Shown here: positions 10,765-18,770 of the stretch, piece after piece | Position numbering within the stretch: position 1 is the first letter of the stretch | Layout of the letters: every line of letters begins with the position of its first letter | Assembly: GCF_001305675.1 (NCBI RefSeq) | Contig: NZ_CP011853.1 | Coordinates: 3,472,001-3,536,000, forward strand | DNA: 64,000 nt | Origin: Gordonia phthalatica | GTDB taxonomy: Bacteria; Actinomycetota; Actinomycetes; Mycobacteriales; Mycobacteriaceae | Reading direction: 5' to 3' | Notes under the pieces: model-generated | What the model saw: the letters and a program-made list of their open reading frames with translations, nothing else | Database searches by the model: none | What the model was told of the DNA's origin: nothing | Program-made: the position numbers and the translations under genes

Positions 10765-11921
10765 GACTGGTACCCCAATCGCTTGGCGGCGAGGCCGCTC
10801 AGAATCTCGTTGGTGCCGCCGCCGATGCCGATGAGCCGCATATCGCGGTACTGGCGTTCCACTTCGGACTCGCGCATGTAGCCCATGCCGCCGAACAGCT
10901 GGACGGCCTTGTTCGCGACCCACTCGCCGGTCTCGACGGCGGTGTTCTTGGCGAAGCAGATCTCGGCGATCATGTCGTCGTTCGAGTTCACCTTCCGCTC
11001 GACGACCGCGCGCGTGTAGGTGCGGGCGATGTCGATGCGGCGGGCCATCTCGGTGACCGAGTCCTGCACGGACTGGCGCTTGATGAGCGGCTTGCCGAAG
11101 GTCTTGCGGTTGCGGACCCACTCGAGAGTCAGGTCCAGGCAGCGCTGCGCGCTGGCGTAGGCGAGGATCGCGAGCGACGCGCGTTCAGTGACGAAGGCCT
11201 GCGCGATCTGCGCGAACCCGGAGTTCTCCGGGCCGACGAGGTTCTCGACCGGGACGCGGACGTCGGTGAACGACAGCTCCGCGGTGTCGGACGAGAGCCA
11301 GCCCATCTTGTCGAGCTTGCGCGCCACCTCGAAGCCGGGGGTGCCCTTCTCGATCACCAGCAGCGAGACGCCGGCGGCGCCGTCGCCCCCGGTGCGGACC
11401 GCGGCGACGATGAAGTCGGCGCGCACGCCGGAGGTGATGAAGGTCTTGGCGCCGTTGACGACGTAGTGGTCGCCGTCGCGCACGGCCTTGGTGGTCAGGT
11501 GTCCCACGTCGCTGCCGCCGCCGGGTTCGGTGATGGCGAGGCTGCCGATCTTCTCGCCCGCGAGGGTCGGCGTGACCCACTTCTCGATCTGCGCCGGGTC
11601 GTTCGCGGCGATCAGGTGCGGCAGGGCGATGCCGTGGGTGAACAGCGAGGCGAACACGCCGCCCGACGCGCCCTGGTAGGCGAGCTCCTCGGTGAGGATC
11701 GACGCGTCGATGAGGTCGCCGCCGGAGCCGCCGATCTCCTCGGGGACGCCGAGGCCGAAGAGACCGAGTTCGGCGGCGGCGCGGTGGGTCTCACGCGGGA
11801 TCAGGCCGTCGCGCTCCCAGTCGTCCTGGAAAGGGAGGATGTGGCGCTGTGCGAAGCCGGCAACGGTGTTGCGGAGTTCGCGGCGTTCCGGGGAGTCCCA
11901 GATGTCACTGGCGATGGGCAC
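10761..11921 (-). CDS. acyl-CoA dehydrogenase (citronellyl/isovaleryl-type group)
   Basis: A 386-residue FAD enzyme, the first of two in the operon. The family signature LAITEPGGGSDVGH is near residue 130 and the C-terminal QLFGGMGYMRESEVERQ follows the usual pattern with the catalytic-base region. The start is GTG, three nt after the AtuA-like gene, with AAAGG about nine nt upstream. The stop overlaps the carboxylase beta start. It differs clearly from the other operon dehydrogenase, so the two are unlikely to be recent duplicates. Known Atu clusters contain a citronellyl-CoA dehydrogenase (AtuD); this gene is the best positional candidate. Confidence 0.9.
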   Translation of the reverse strand: MPIASDIWDSPERRELRNTVAGFAQRHILPFQDDWERDGLIPRETHRAAAELGLFGLGVPEEIGGSGGDLIDASILTEELAYQGASGGVFASLFTHGIALPHLIAANDPAQIEKWVTPTLAGEKIGSLAITEPGGGSDVGHLTTKAVRDGDHYVVNGAKTFITSGVRADFIVAAVRTGGDGAAGVSLLVIEKGTPGFEVARKLDKMGWLSSDTAELSFTDVRVPVENLVGPENSGFAQIAQAFVTERASLAILAYASAQRCLDLTLEWVRNRKTFGKPLIKRQSVQDSVTEMARRIDIARTYTRAVVERKVNSNDDMIAEICFAKNTAVETGEWVANKAVQLFGGMGYMRESEVERQYRDMRLIGIGGGTNEILSGLAAKRLGYQS

Positions 11922-11924
11922 GGG

Positions 11925-13637
11925 TCAGTTGCCTTTCTGGATGAGCGAGGCGGGGACGGCGACGACACGCGAGCGCAGCCATTCGCCGAGGCCCTTGGCC
12001 TGCGGGTCGAAGCGGACGTTCTCGGCGACGCCGCGGCCGAGGACCTCTTCGACGACGAAGTTGACGGCCCGCATGTTCGGCAGCGGGTAGCGGTGCACAG
12101 TGAGGTCGGCGACCTCGGGCAGCAGTTCCTTGAGCTTGTCGACGCTCATGGTCTCGTCGAGCCACGCGTACTCGGCGTCGCTGCGGACCCAGAGGCCGAT
12201 GTTGGCGCTGCCGCCCTTGTCGCCGGAGCGGGCGCCGGCGAGGGTGCCGAGCGGCACGTCGACGGTCTCGCCCCAGTCGGTCGTCGAGGTCGACGACGGG
12301 ACGCTCTCGTCGACGATCGGGTCGGTGCGCAGCGGCGACGGGTCGATGGACTCGGTGACGCCGGTCGGCTGGTTGACGCGGTGCGGCACCAGTGCGGCGT
12401 CCACGTAGCCGGGTTCGAAGACGCCGTACGGAGAGCCGTTCCCGGGAGGCGCGGTGAGGGTGAAGCCCGGGTAGCTGGCGAGGGCGAGTTCGACGGCGGT
12501 GCCGGTGAACTGGCGGCCGGCCTTCTTCGGGTCGGTGTCGCGGGCGACGCAGCGGAGCATGGCGCTGGCCTGCTCCTCGGTGTCGGCGTCGGCTCGGTCG
12601 AGACGGGCCAGCTCCCACGTGAGTTCGGCCGGGCGCTCGGGCAGCGCGGCCTCGAACTGCTTCTGGAACAGCTCCGCCTTCGCTTCGATGTCGAGGCCGG
12701 TGAGGACCACCTCGAACTCGTTGCGGATGCCGCCGAGGTGGTTCAGCGAGACCTTCAGGTTCTTCGGAGGGGCCTCCCCCTTCACCCCGCTGATGCGGAC
12801 GCGGTCGACGCCCTCCTGCGTCAGCTCGACGGTGTCGAGGCGCGCGGTGGCGTCCGGGTTGTAGTAGCGCGGACCGCCGACCTCGTAGAGGAGCTGCGCG
12901 GTGACGGTGCCGACGAGGACGGCGCCGCCGGTGCCGTCGTGCTTGGTGATGACCGACGACCCGTCGGCCGCGACCTCGGCGATCGGGAAGCCGGGGCGGG
13001 CCATGTCCTCGATCTCGGTGAAGAACGAGTAGTTGCCGCCGGTGGCCTGCGCGCTGCACTCGATGACGTGTCCGGCGACCACGGCGCCGGCGAGCTGGTC
13101 GAGGTCGTCGTAGCCCCACCCGAAGCGCGACGCCGCGGTGCCCACCACCAGGGAGGCGTCGGTGACGCGGCCGGTGACGACGATGTCGGCGCCGGCGTCG
13201 AGCGCGGACTTGATACCGAAACCGCCCAGGTAGGCGTTGGCCGCGATCGGGGTGCCGAGGCCCAGTTCGGCGGCGCGACCGACGATGTCGTCGCCGTTGA
13301 CGAAGGCGACGCTGCGGTCCACGCCGACCTTCTCGATCGCCGCGCGCAACGCGACGGCCAGGCCGTGCGGGTTGAGGCCGCCTGCGTTGACGACCACCTT
13401 GACGTCCTTCTCGGCGATGAGGCCGAGGTTCTGCTCCATCTGGCGCAGGAAGGTCTTGGCGTAGCCGAGGTCGGGGTTCTTGAGCCGGTCGCGGCCCAGG
13501 ATCAGCATGGTCAGCTCGGCGAGGTAGTCGCCGACGATGACGTCGAGCTCGCCGCCCTCGAGCATCTCGCGGACCGCGCTGAAGCGGTCGCCGTAGAAGC
13601 CGGAGACGTTGCCGATCCGGATCGGTGTGTCAGACAT
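11925..13637 (-). CDS. AtuA-like protein (DUF1446, acyclic terpene utilisation family)
   Basis: A 570-residue member of the AtuA/DUF1446 family, required in Pseudomonas for growth on citronellol and geraniol; its reaction is not established. The N-terminal half has the diagnostic IRIGNVSGFYGDRF, VIVGDYLAELTM and NAGGLNPHG; the C-terminal part contains GDKGGSANIGLW. GGAGGAGAA stands right before the ATG at 13637, which rules out the longer reading. The gene overlaps the upstream TIGR03084 gene by 8 nt. It is the strongest pointer to terpenoid or methyl-branched substrates for this operon. Confidence 0.9.
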   Translation of the reverse strand: MSDTPIRIGNVSGFYGDRFSAVREMLEGGELDVIVGDYLAELTMLILGRDRLKNPDLGYAKTFLRQMEQNLGLIAEKDVKVVVNAGGLNPHGLAVALRAAIEKVGVDRSVAFVNGDDIVGRAAELGLGTPIAANAYLGGFGIKSALDAGADIVVTGRVTDASLVVGTAASRFGWGYDDLDQLAGAVVAGHVIECSAQATGGNYSFFTEIEDMARPGFPIAEVAADGSSVITKHDGTGGAVLVGTVTAQLLYEVGGPRYYNPDATARLDTVELTQEGVDRVRISGVKGEAPPKNLKVSLNHLGGIRNEFEVVLTGLDIEAKAELFQKQFEAALPERPAELTWELARLDRADADTEEQASAMLRCVARDTDPKKAGRQFTGTAVELALASYPGFTLTAPPGNGSPYGVFEPGYVDAALVPHRVNQPTGVTESIDPSPLRTDPIVDESVPSSTSTTDWGETVDVPLGTLAGARSGDKGGSANIGLWVRSDAEYAWLDETMSVDKLKELLPEVADLTVHRYPLPNMRAVNFVVEEVLGRGVAENVRFDPQAKGLGEWLRSRVVAVPASLIQKGN

Positions 13638-14439
13638 GTTCTCCTCCAAGATCGTTGGCTGCCGGCTCCCGCCCGCCTCCGGGCGGACCGGCGAAGGCCT
13701 GCGCGATGGACGCCCACTGCTTCGCGTCGTCACCGATCACCTCGAGGGCGAGGTCGGCGATGTTGCGACGCTGGGTGATCAGCTCGCAGAAGTCGACGGC
13801 CGGACCGCGAACGATGTTGGTCGCCTCCTCGGGACCCCAGGTCCACAGTTCGCCGGACGGCGCGGTGATCTCGAAGCGGAACTCCTCGGCCGGCGCCTCC
13901 AGGCCGTTCACCATGTAGGCGAAGTTGCGGGTGCGGATGCCGAGGTGGACGACGTTCTTGATGCGATCCCCCACCGAGTGCGGCACGCCGAGCGCGTCGG
14001 CGATGTCGAGGCCGTGCGCCCACGACTCCATGAGTCGCGCCGTCGCCATCGACGCCGCCGACATGGGCGGGCCGAACCAGGTGAGCTTGGTGCCGTCGGG
14101 CACGGCCATGAGCGCACCGGCGAGCTTGGCACGGGTCTTGCGCCAGTCTGCGAGGAGCTCGGCGGGCGCCTTCGCTGCTTCGACCTCGGCCGCCTCGTCG
14201 ACGAATCCGAGCGGGTTGGTCATGGCCGATGCGGCGAGTTCCTGGAAGCCGGCCGGATCGACGATCGACAGGAGCGAGACCTGATCGGTCCAGTGCAGGT
14301 GCCCGATCTGGTGCGCGATGGTCCACCCCTCGGCGGGCGTGGCCGTGGCCCACGCCTCCGCGGGCAGGTCCGCGACGAGATCGTCGACGGCATCGGATTC
14401 TTCCTGCAGGGCTTGAACGAGCTGGTCCACAATCGCCAT
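13630..14439 (-). CDS. TIGR03084/MDMPI-type DinB-fold metal-binding protein
   Basis: A 269-residue protein of the mycothiol-dependent maleylpyruvate isomerase-like DinB superfamily, TIGR03084 type. The metal-binding helix GWTIAHQIGHLHWTDQ is near residue 40, and a second conserved His lies in MESWAHGLDIADALG. These proteins are four-helix bundles binding a divalent metal; some use mycothiol. It heads the leftward operon and is repeatedly found beside AtuA and acyl-CoA genes in actinobacteria (from memory of such clusters). Its reaction is unknown. The start lies 30 nt from a palindromic operator candidate. Confidence 0.82.
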   Translation of the reverse strand: MAIVDQLVQALQEESDAVDDLVADLPAEAWATATPAEGWTIAHQIGHLHWTDQVSLLSIVDPAGFQELAASAMTNPLGFVDEAAEVEAAKAPAELLADWRKTRAKLAGALMAVPDGTKLTWFGPPMSAASMATARLMESWAHGLDIADALGVPHSVGDRIKNVVHLGIRTRNFAYMVNGLEAPAEEFRFEITAPSGELWTWGPEEATNIVRGPAVDFCELITQRRNIADLALEVIGDDAKQWASIAQAFAGPPGGGREPAANDLGGEHV

Positions 14440-14468
14440 GGGACCAGCCTCACACGGCCGCCGAAATA

Positions 14469-14486
14469 AATCAAGCGCGCATGATT
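14469..14486. promoter_or_regulatory. palindromic operator candidate for the acyl-CoA operon
   Basis: AATCAA-GCGCGC-ATGATT is an 18-bp dyad with one mismatched pair, between the divergent TIGR03084 gene and the thioesterase gene. It is AT-rich at the ends in very GC-rich DNA, as expected for a TetR site. The sequence AAATAAATCA at 14464-14473 overlaps it and recurs near the MFS gene. Confidence 0.45.
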
Positions 14487-14567
14487 GTTTTGATCGGGAC
14501 GTGGTTCCGGTCTCACCTCCCCTTCGCAGCTACCGCCCATTCGGCCGCTGCTGATAGCAAGGAACGT

Positions 14568-15470
14568 ATGACGACTTACGCCGAGTCCGACGCGACCACC
14601 GATCCGTTCACCGCCTTCGCGATCGGCCGCGAGCCCGGCGATCCGACGCCCGCCATGACCCAGCTGCTCGGCACCGACCTCACCGACCACCGCGGCCTGA
14701 TCGAACTCCCCGCGCTCACCGTGCTCTTCGACGACCTCGGCGGACTGCCGTTCTTCCACGCCGATCCGGAGACGTCGTCGATGCAGGCACGGTTGTCGAT
14801 GTCGATGCTGCACCGCCCCGCCGCCGACGACGTGCTGCGCGCGACCGCACGCCTCGCGATGTCCGACGCCGGATACGGCAGCACGACCGTCGAGATCACT
14901 CGCGGCGACGGCGCCGTCCTCTGCGTCGGCACCGCACGCAATGTGCGCGTGGGGCGGCCGATCGTCGACGCCACGGCCGCCGACGACTTCTCTCTGCCCG
15001 ATCCGGTCGCGCCGAACACGCGACCCGTCGTCGCGCCGCCCGACCCGGAACTGTCGGGTGCGGAGGTCGTCGCCCGGTTGATCGACGGCACGCTGCCGCT
15101 CGGCCCGATCGCCGACCTCCTCGGCGCCTCCGTGGCGAGCACGGCCGACGACGGCACCGTGTCCGTGGAGTTCACGTCCGAACCGTGGATGGCGAATCTG
15201 ATGGGCACCATGCACGGCGGCGTCATCGGCGCGATGCTCGCGCAGGCCTGCTCGTTCGGCGCGCAACGCAACGTCCGCGCGCACGGCGCGTACCAGTTGA
15301 TCGACTTCACCTGCGAGTTCCACCGCTCCCCCGTCGTCGACGGCCGACGCGTCCGCGTCGAGGTGACACCGGTGAAGCTCGGTCGACGCCTGTCGATCTT
15401 CGACGCCCGCATGTACGACGGCGAGCAGCTGCTGGGCCGCGCGACGGCCGACGCGCGCTATGACGCCTGA
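14568..15470 (+). CDS. PaaI-type thioesterase, probable double hot-dog
   Basis: A 300-residue protein. The C-terminal half has a clear hot-dog thioesterase segment (NLMGTMHGGVIGAMLAQACSFGAQ) with strands around it. The N-terminal half has the size and secondary pattern of a second, degenerate hot-dog domain, including HRPAADDVLRATARL. Such proteins hydrolyse acyl-CoA thioesters. It diverges from the acyl-CoA operon across a shared operator region, so it may be co-regulated and protect CoA pools. Its 3' end overlaps the convergent MFS gene by 13 nt. The start at 14568 is preceded by AAGGA. Confidence 0.83.
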   Translation: MTTYAESDATTDPFTAFAIGREPGDPTPAMTQLLGTDLTDHRGLIELPALTVLFDDLGGLPFFHADPETSSMQARLSMSMLHRPAADDVLRATARLAMSDAGYGSTTVEITRGDGAVLCVGTARNVRVGRPIVDATAADDFSLPDPVAPNTRPVVAPPDPELSGAEVVARLIDGTLPLGPIADLLGASVASTADDGTVSVEFTSEPWMANLMGTMHGGVIGAMLAQACSFGAQRNVRAHGAYQLIDFTCEFHRSPVVDGRRVRVEVTPVKLGRRLSIFDARMYDGEQLLGRATADARYDA

Positions 15471-16681
15471 GTGAACCCGCCCCGGCTCCACATCAGCACC
15501 GGAACGATCAGCATCGCGACCAGACCGCCGACCACGGCGAGGGTCCCGAAGCCTGCGGCCGAGGCCACCACTCCGGATGCCGCGCCCGCCCCGGCGCCGG
15601 CGAGCGCGATGAGCACGTCGACCGCGCCCTGAACGCGGGCCCGATCCGCGACCGCAGTGCCGTCGACGATGAGCGCCGTTCCCGCGATGAGGCCGAAGTT
15701 CCAGCCGAGTCCGAGCAGTGCCAAAGCCAGGATCAGGAGTGCCAGCGACTCCGGAGGCGCGAGCGCCGCGAGGATTCCGGCGGCGAGGAGCGTCACGCCG
15801 CCGCCGAGGGCCATCGCAGTGCGACCGATGCGGTCGACGAGTGTCCCGGTGACGAGGGACGGCAGGTACATGGCGCCGATGTGCACGCCGATGACGACGC
15901 CGACCTGGGCCAGCGAGTGGTCGTGGGCCAGCATGTGAACGGGCGTCATCGTCATGACCGCGACCATCATGATCTGCGTGAGGACCATGGCCGCGGCACC
16001 GGCGATCACGGTGCGCGACCGCCAGGGCGATCCCGTCGATTCGGTGCCGACGGCGTCGCGATGAGGCGCCAGTTCCTGGGCCAGCAGGTACGGGTCGGGC
16101 CGCAGGAGTGCGATGAGCACCGCGCCCGCACCGAGATACGCGACGGCCGCCAGGAGGAACGGACCGGCGAGGGCGGGTATCCCGATGTGGACTGCCAGCT
16201 TCCCGAGCGGGTCGATGAGGTTGGGCCCCGCCACCGCGCCGAGCGTCGTCGACACCAGGGCCACGCTGATGGCGCGTCCACGCTGTTCCGGCGAGGCCAG
16301 GTCAGCCCCGGCGTACCGCGCCTGCAGGTTGCTGGCGGTGCCCGCGCCGTAGACGACGAACGACGCGAACAGCAGCGGGACGTTGCCGATCACGGCCGCG
16401 ACCACCACGCCGATCGCCCCGATGCCGCCGCCCGCGAAGCCGAGCCCGAGGCCGATCCGCCGTCCGCGCTGTTGAGTGAACCGCCCGATCAAATAGGCCG
16501 CGAACGCGGACCCGAGGGTGAACAGCGCCATCGGCAGACCGGCGAAGCCGTCGCTGCCGAGCATGTCCTTCGCCAGCAGCGCGCCCACCGCGACGCCTGC
16601 CGCCAGACCCGCTCCGCCGAGCACCTGGCTCGCCACGACGACCCGCAGGGTTCGCCGCTGCACGGCCTCGATCGATGTCAT
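15458..16681 (-). CDS. MFS transporter
   Basis: A 407-residue integral membrane protein with about twelve hydrophobic helices. The MFS loop 2-3 signature is visible as GRFTQQRGRRIGLG near residue 70. It has no long soluble domain. Its substrate is unknown. The ATG at 16681 has a TAAACT hexamer six nt upstream, suggesting a leaderless transcript, and a long interrupted inverted repeat begins right behind this hexamer, so transcription is probably regulated. It follows the CYP51-cluster genes on the same strand but seems to have its own promoter. Confidence 0.9.
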   Translation of the reverse strand: MTSIEAVQRRTLRVVVASQVLGGAGLAAGVAVGALLAKDMLGSDGFAGLPMALFTLGSAFAAYLIGRFTQQRGRRIGLGLGFAGGGIGAIGVVVAAVIGNVPLLFASFVVYGAGTASNLQARYAGADLASPEQRGRAISVALVSTTLGAVAGPNLIDPLGKLAVHIGIPALAGPFLLAAVAYLGAGAVLIALLRPDPYLLAQELAPHRDAVGTESTGSPWRSRTVIAGAAAMVLTQIMMVAVMTMTPVHMLAHDHSLAQVGVVIGVHIGAMYLPSLVTGTLVDRIGRTAMALGGGVTLLAAGILAALAPPESLALLILALALLGLGWNFGLIAGTALIVDGTAVADRARVQGAVDVLIALAGAGAGAASGVVASAAGFGTLAVVGGLVAMLIVPVLMWSRGGFTQAS

Positions 16682-16687
16682 GGAAGG

Positions 16688-16693
16688 AGTTTA
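16688..16693 (-). promoter_or_regulatory. -10 hexamer TAAACT of the MFS gene
   Basis: TAAACT on the minus strand ends six nt before the ATG, the spacing of a leaderless transcript. One operator arm abuts it. Confidence 0.5.
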
Positions 16694-16777
16694 CGGCTCG
16701 TAAATGAATCACCGAACGCCCGAAAAACGGGCCTTACCAGTCAGTAGACCTCGCCAGGGTGATTTATTTACGAGTCG
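16694..16777. promoter_or_regulatory. interrupted 20-bp inverted repeat upstream of the MFS gene
   Basis: The arms CGGCTCGTAAATGAATCACC (16694-16713) and GGTGATTTATTTACGAGTCG (16758-16777) pair at 18 of 20 positions, 44 nt apart. The proximal arm lies where a -35 element would be. Two widely spaced sites for one regulator (looping or cooperative binding) fit better than a terminator. They share the core AAATRAATCA with the dyad at 14469. Confidence 0.5.
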
Positions 16778-16781
16778 AGCG

Positions 16782-18026
16782 CTACAGGACCGTCAGCGGC
16801 AGAGCCTTCGACGGCCCGCGGTCGGCGAAGGCGAACGTCGAGCCGGCGGAGAAGCGCACGATGGCGACCTCGCCGGCCTCGGGCTGCGGGTCGCCGCGCC
16901 GGATGGTGACGACGAGGTCGTCGCCGTCGACGACGCCCTCTCCCACCACCCAGGTGTCGTCGACCGCGCGGGCCGCCGCCTGCAGCGCGCTCAACCGCCC
17001 CTCGGCGAGCAGCCGCAGCCAGGCGCCGTCGTCGACGGCGGCGGAGTCGCGCGGAATCCGGACGCGCACGTGGTCGCCGACCACCTCGGCGACCACACCG
17101 GTGTACTGAACTGGCCCGAACACCGGGTGCACGGTGAGCACCGCGGCCAACGTCGCCGCGTCGCGGCCGCCGTCGAACAGCGCGGCTGCGAGCCGCTCGG
17201 CGGTGATGCCTGCGATGCCGATCAACTGCTTCTCGAGGATCTCGTCCGACTCCTCGGTGGAGGTCCGCCGCAACAGCGACAGCAGGAAGCCGAGCGCGAG
17301 GAACTGATGCTGCAGTGCGGTCTCCTCCGCGATCCGCCGCAGCGCGGACGATGAGAACTCACCGAACGCCAGGTCCTCCAGCAGCGGCCCGCGGTAGTCG
17401 CCGCGACCGCTCGAATCCGCCGGGTCGATGGGGCTCAGTGCGAGGTCGGCAGCCTGCGTCACCAGCATCGGCTCGGTGACCCGCGGCAGCGGCAGCTCTT
17501 CCCGATCTGGTTCGATCGTCACCGTCCACTCGCAGTGCGGTGTCCGATCCACCGGCGTGCGCGGAGGCCGGTGGACGGGTCGGATCCGCGCGCGGCGGTT
17601 GGTGGCGATGGCGGTCGCGTCGAAGGTCGGGTCCTCGATGTCGTGGCACATCGCGGTCACGTACTCGTCGCCCATCGGTTCCACGTCGAGCAGGGCGCCG
17701 CAGTGGTCGAGCACGAACGACCCGTGGTACCGGTCGACGATCGAGAAGCGGAAGTCCATGAACTGCGGCGGCGCACCGATGTCGAGTTGCAGACACTTGA
17801 ACATGTCCTCGACGCCGTCGCCGTCGATGCCGAGCGCGGCCCGCATGCGCCGGGTGTAGATCGGGCTGGCGGCCATCCACTCCTCGATCGCCACCTCGGT
17901 CATGCCCTCGCGGCCGAACGCGCCGATCAGATGCGCCATGCCGGAGCGGTCGATCAGCTGCCCCGACAGCAGCGACTCGGGGACGATCGTGGCGAGCTGG
18001 TCGTGGTCCAGGTCGTGCAGGCTCAC
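16782..18026 (-). CDS. conserved protein of unknown function in the CYP51 operon
   Basis: A 414-residue soluble protein I do not recognise. GTG at 18026 overlaps the stop of the upstream NTF2-like gene (GTGA), which fixes the start. The N-terminal third contains FKCLQLDIGAPPQFMDFRF and then a Cys/His-rich stretch, DHCGALLDVEPMGDEYVTAMCHDIED, that could bind metal or a cofactor. The middle has a Pro/Arg-rich RPVHRPPRTPVDRTP. A helical part follows, then a beta-rich C-terminus. It has no signal peptide or membrane helix. Translational coupling to the CYP51-ferredoxin-NTF2 genes suggests it acts on the same lipid or sterol-like substrate. No function should be assigned. Confidence 0.75.
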   Translation of the reverse strand: MSLHDLDHDQLATIVPESLLSGQLIDRSGMAHLIGAFGREGMTEVAIEEWMAASPIYTRRMRAALGIDGDGVEDMFKCLQLDIGAPPQFMDFRFSIVDRYHGSFVLDHCGALLDVEPMGDEYVTAMCHDIEDPTFDATAIATNRRARIRPVHRPPRTPVDRTPHCEWTVTIEPDREELPLPRVTEPMLVTQAADLALSPIDPADSSGRGDYRGPLLEDLAFGEFSSSALRRIAEETALQHQFLALGFLLSLLRRTSTEESDEILEKQLIGIAGITAERLAAALFDGGRDAATLAAVLTVHPVFGPVQYTGVVAEVVGDHVRVRIPRDSAAVDDGAWLRLLAEGRLSALQAAARAVDDTWVVGEGVVDGDDLVVTIRRGDPQPEAGEVAIVRFSAGSTFAFADRGPSKALPLTVL

Positions 18027-18577
18027 GGCAGTTTCCACAGCCCAACGGGCGACTTCCCGATGTCGTACCAGCCGGGCAGGGTGCCCGGTGCGGACCGTTC
18101 GATGCGCGCCAGCATCCCCTCGCTGCACGCCTGGTTCGTGAGCATCTCCAGGAACAGGCTCGAGACGTTCCCCATGTCGAAGAAGTCACGTTGCCAGCTG
18201 AACTGGAAGTCGCCGGCGTAGCGGAACCAGCTGCCGCCGAAACCGTGCACCGAGTACCGCGACCCGTCCGGGCGTTCAGCGTCGCTGATCTGCCGCCAGA
18301 ATCCGATCATGTCGCCGGTCTGATCGTCGATCACCCACGCCAGATACGGGTAGGCCCACCCCTCGAGGCCCTCCATCTCCTGCCCGAGCGCGAGTTCGCG
18401 GATCTGTTCCCGCCCGACCGCCATGAAGTCCTTCTGCGGCCCGTAGTTCCAGCCGTAGGTGGCGTCCTCGGTGTAGAACGCGGCGAGCGGCTTCCAGTCG
18501 CCGACCTTCTCGGCCTCGGCATTGGCGTCGAGCCAACGCTGCTTCATCTCGTCCAGTTCGGAACGTTCGAACGGCAT
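18023..18577 (-). CDS. NTF2/SnoaL-fold protein of the CYP51 operon (Rv0762c position)
   Basis: A 184-residue protein with an NTF2-like alpha+beta cone pattern: an N-terminal helix (MKQRWLDANAEAEKVGDWKPLAAFY), then TEDATYGWNYGP and a series of strands. SnoaL-type relatives are isomerases, cyclases or hydrolases acting on hydrophobic ligands. It occupies the same place and has nearly the same length as M. tuberculosis Rv0762c (181 residues) after the ferredoxin gene. One nt separates it from the ferredoxin stop. A role in processing the P450 product is inference. Confidence 0.72.
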   Translation of the reverse strand: MPFERSELDEMKQRWLDANAEAEKVGDWKPLAAFYTEDATYGWNYGPQKDFMAVGREQIRELALGQEMEGLEGWAYPYLAWVIDDQTGDMIGFWRQISDAERPDGSRYSVHGFGGSWFRYAGDFQFSWQRDFFDMGNVSSLFLEMLTNQACSEGMLARIERSAPGTLPGWYDIGKSPVGLWKLP

Positions 18578-18578
18578 G

Positions 18579-18770
18579 TCAGTCCTCCACGATCGTCAGG
18601 GCTTGGGTGGGGCAGTAGCGAACGGCGGCCTCGACCTCGGCGCGCTGGGATTCGGGGAACTCCGGCTGCAGGATGGTGACGGAGTCCCGACCGGATTCGA
18701 AGACGTCGGGCGCCTCCATCTCGCACATCCCGTGGCCCTGGCACAGGTCGGGGTCGACGACGACGCGCAT
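18579..18770 (-). CDS. 3Fe-4S ferredoxin, electron donor to CYP51 (Rv0763c-like)
   Basis: A 63-residue ferredoxin of the 3Fe-4S type. The cluster ligands are visible in CQGHGMC and, near the C-terminus, in RYCPTQAL; the usual second Cys is replaced by His/Gly as in P450-linked ferredoxins. The ATG overlaps the CYP51 stop by one base (TGATG), so it is translated with that P450. In M. tuberculosis the equivalent Rv0763c product transfers electrons to CYP51. A reductase is not in this operon, but an FprB-type reductase lies about 21 kb away. Confidence 0.92.
   Translation of the reverse strand: MRVVVDPDLCQGHGMCEMEAPDVFESGRDSVTILQPEFPESQRAEVEAAVRYCPTQALTIVED

Noticed and set aside
16694..16777. 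Reading the interrupted inverted repeat as an intrinsic terminator of the 414-residue gene.
   Set aside because: The 44-nt loop and AT-rich arms are unlike the short GC-rich stems that end other genes here, and one arm touches the next gene's -10 box.
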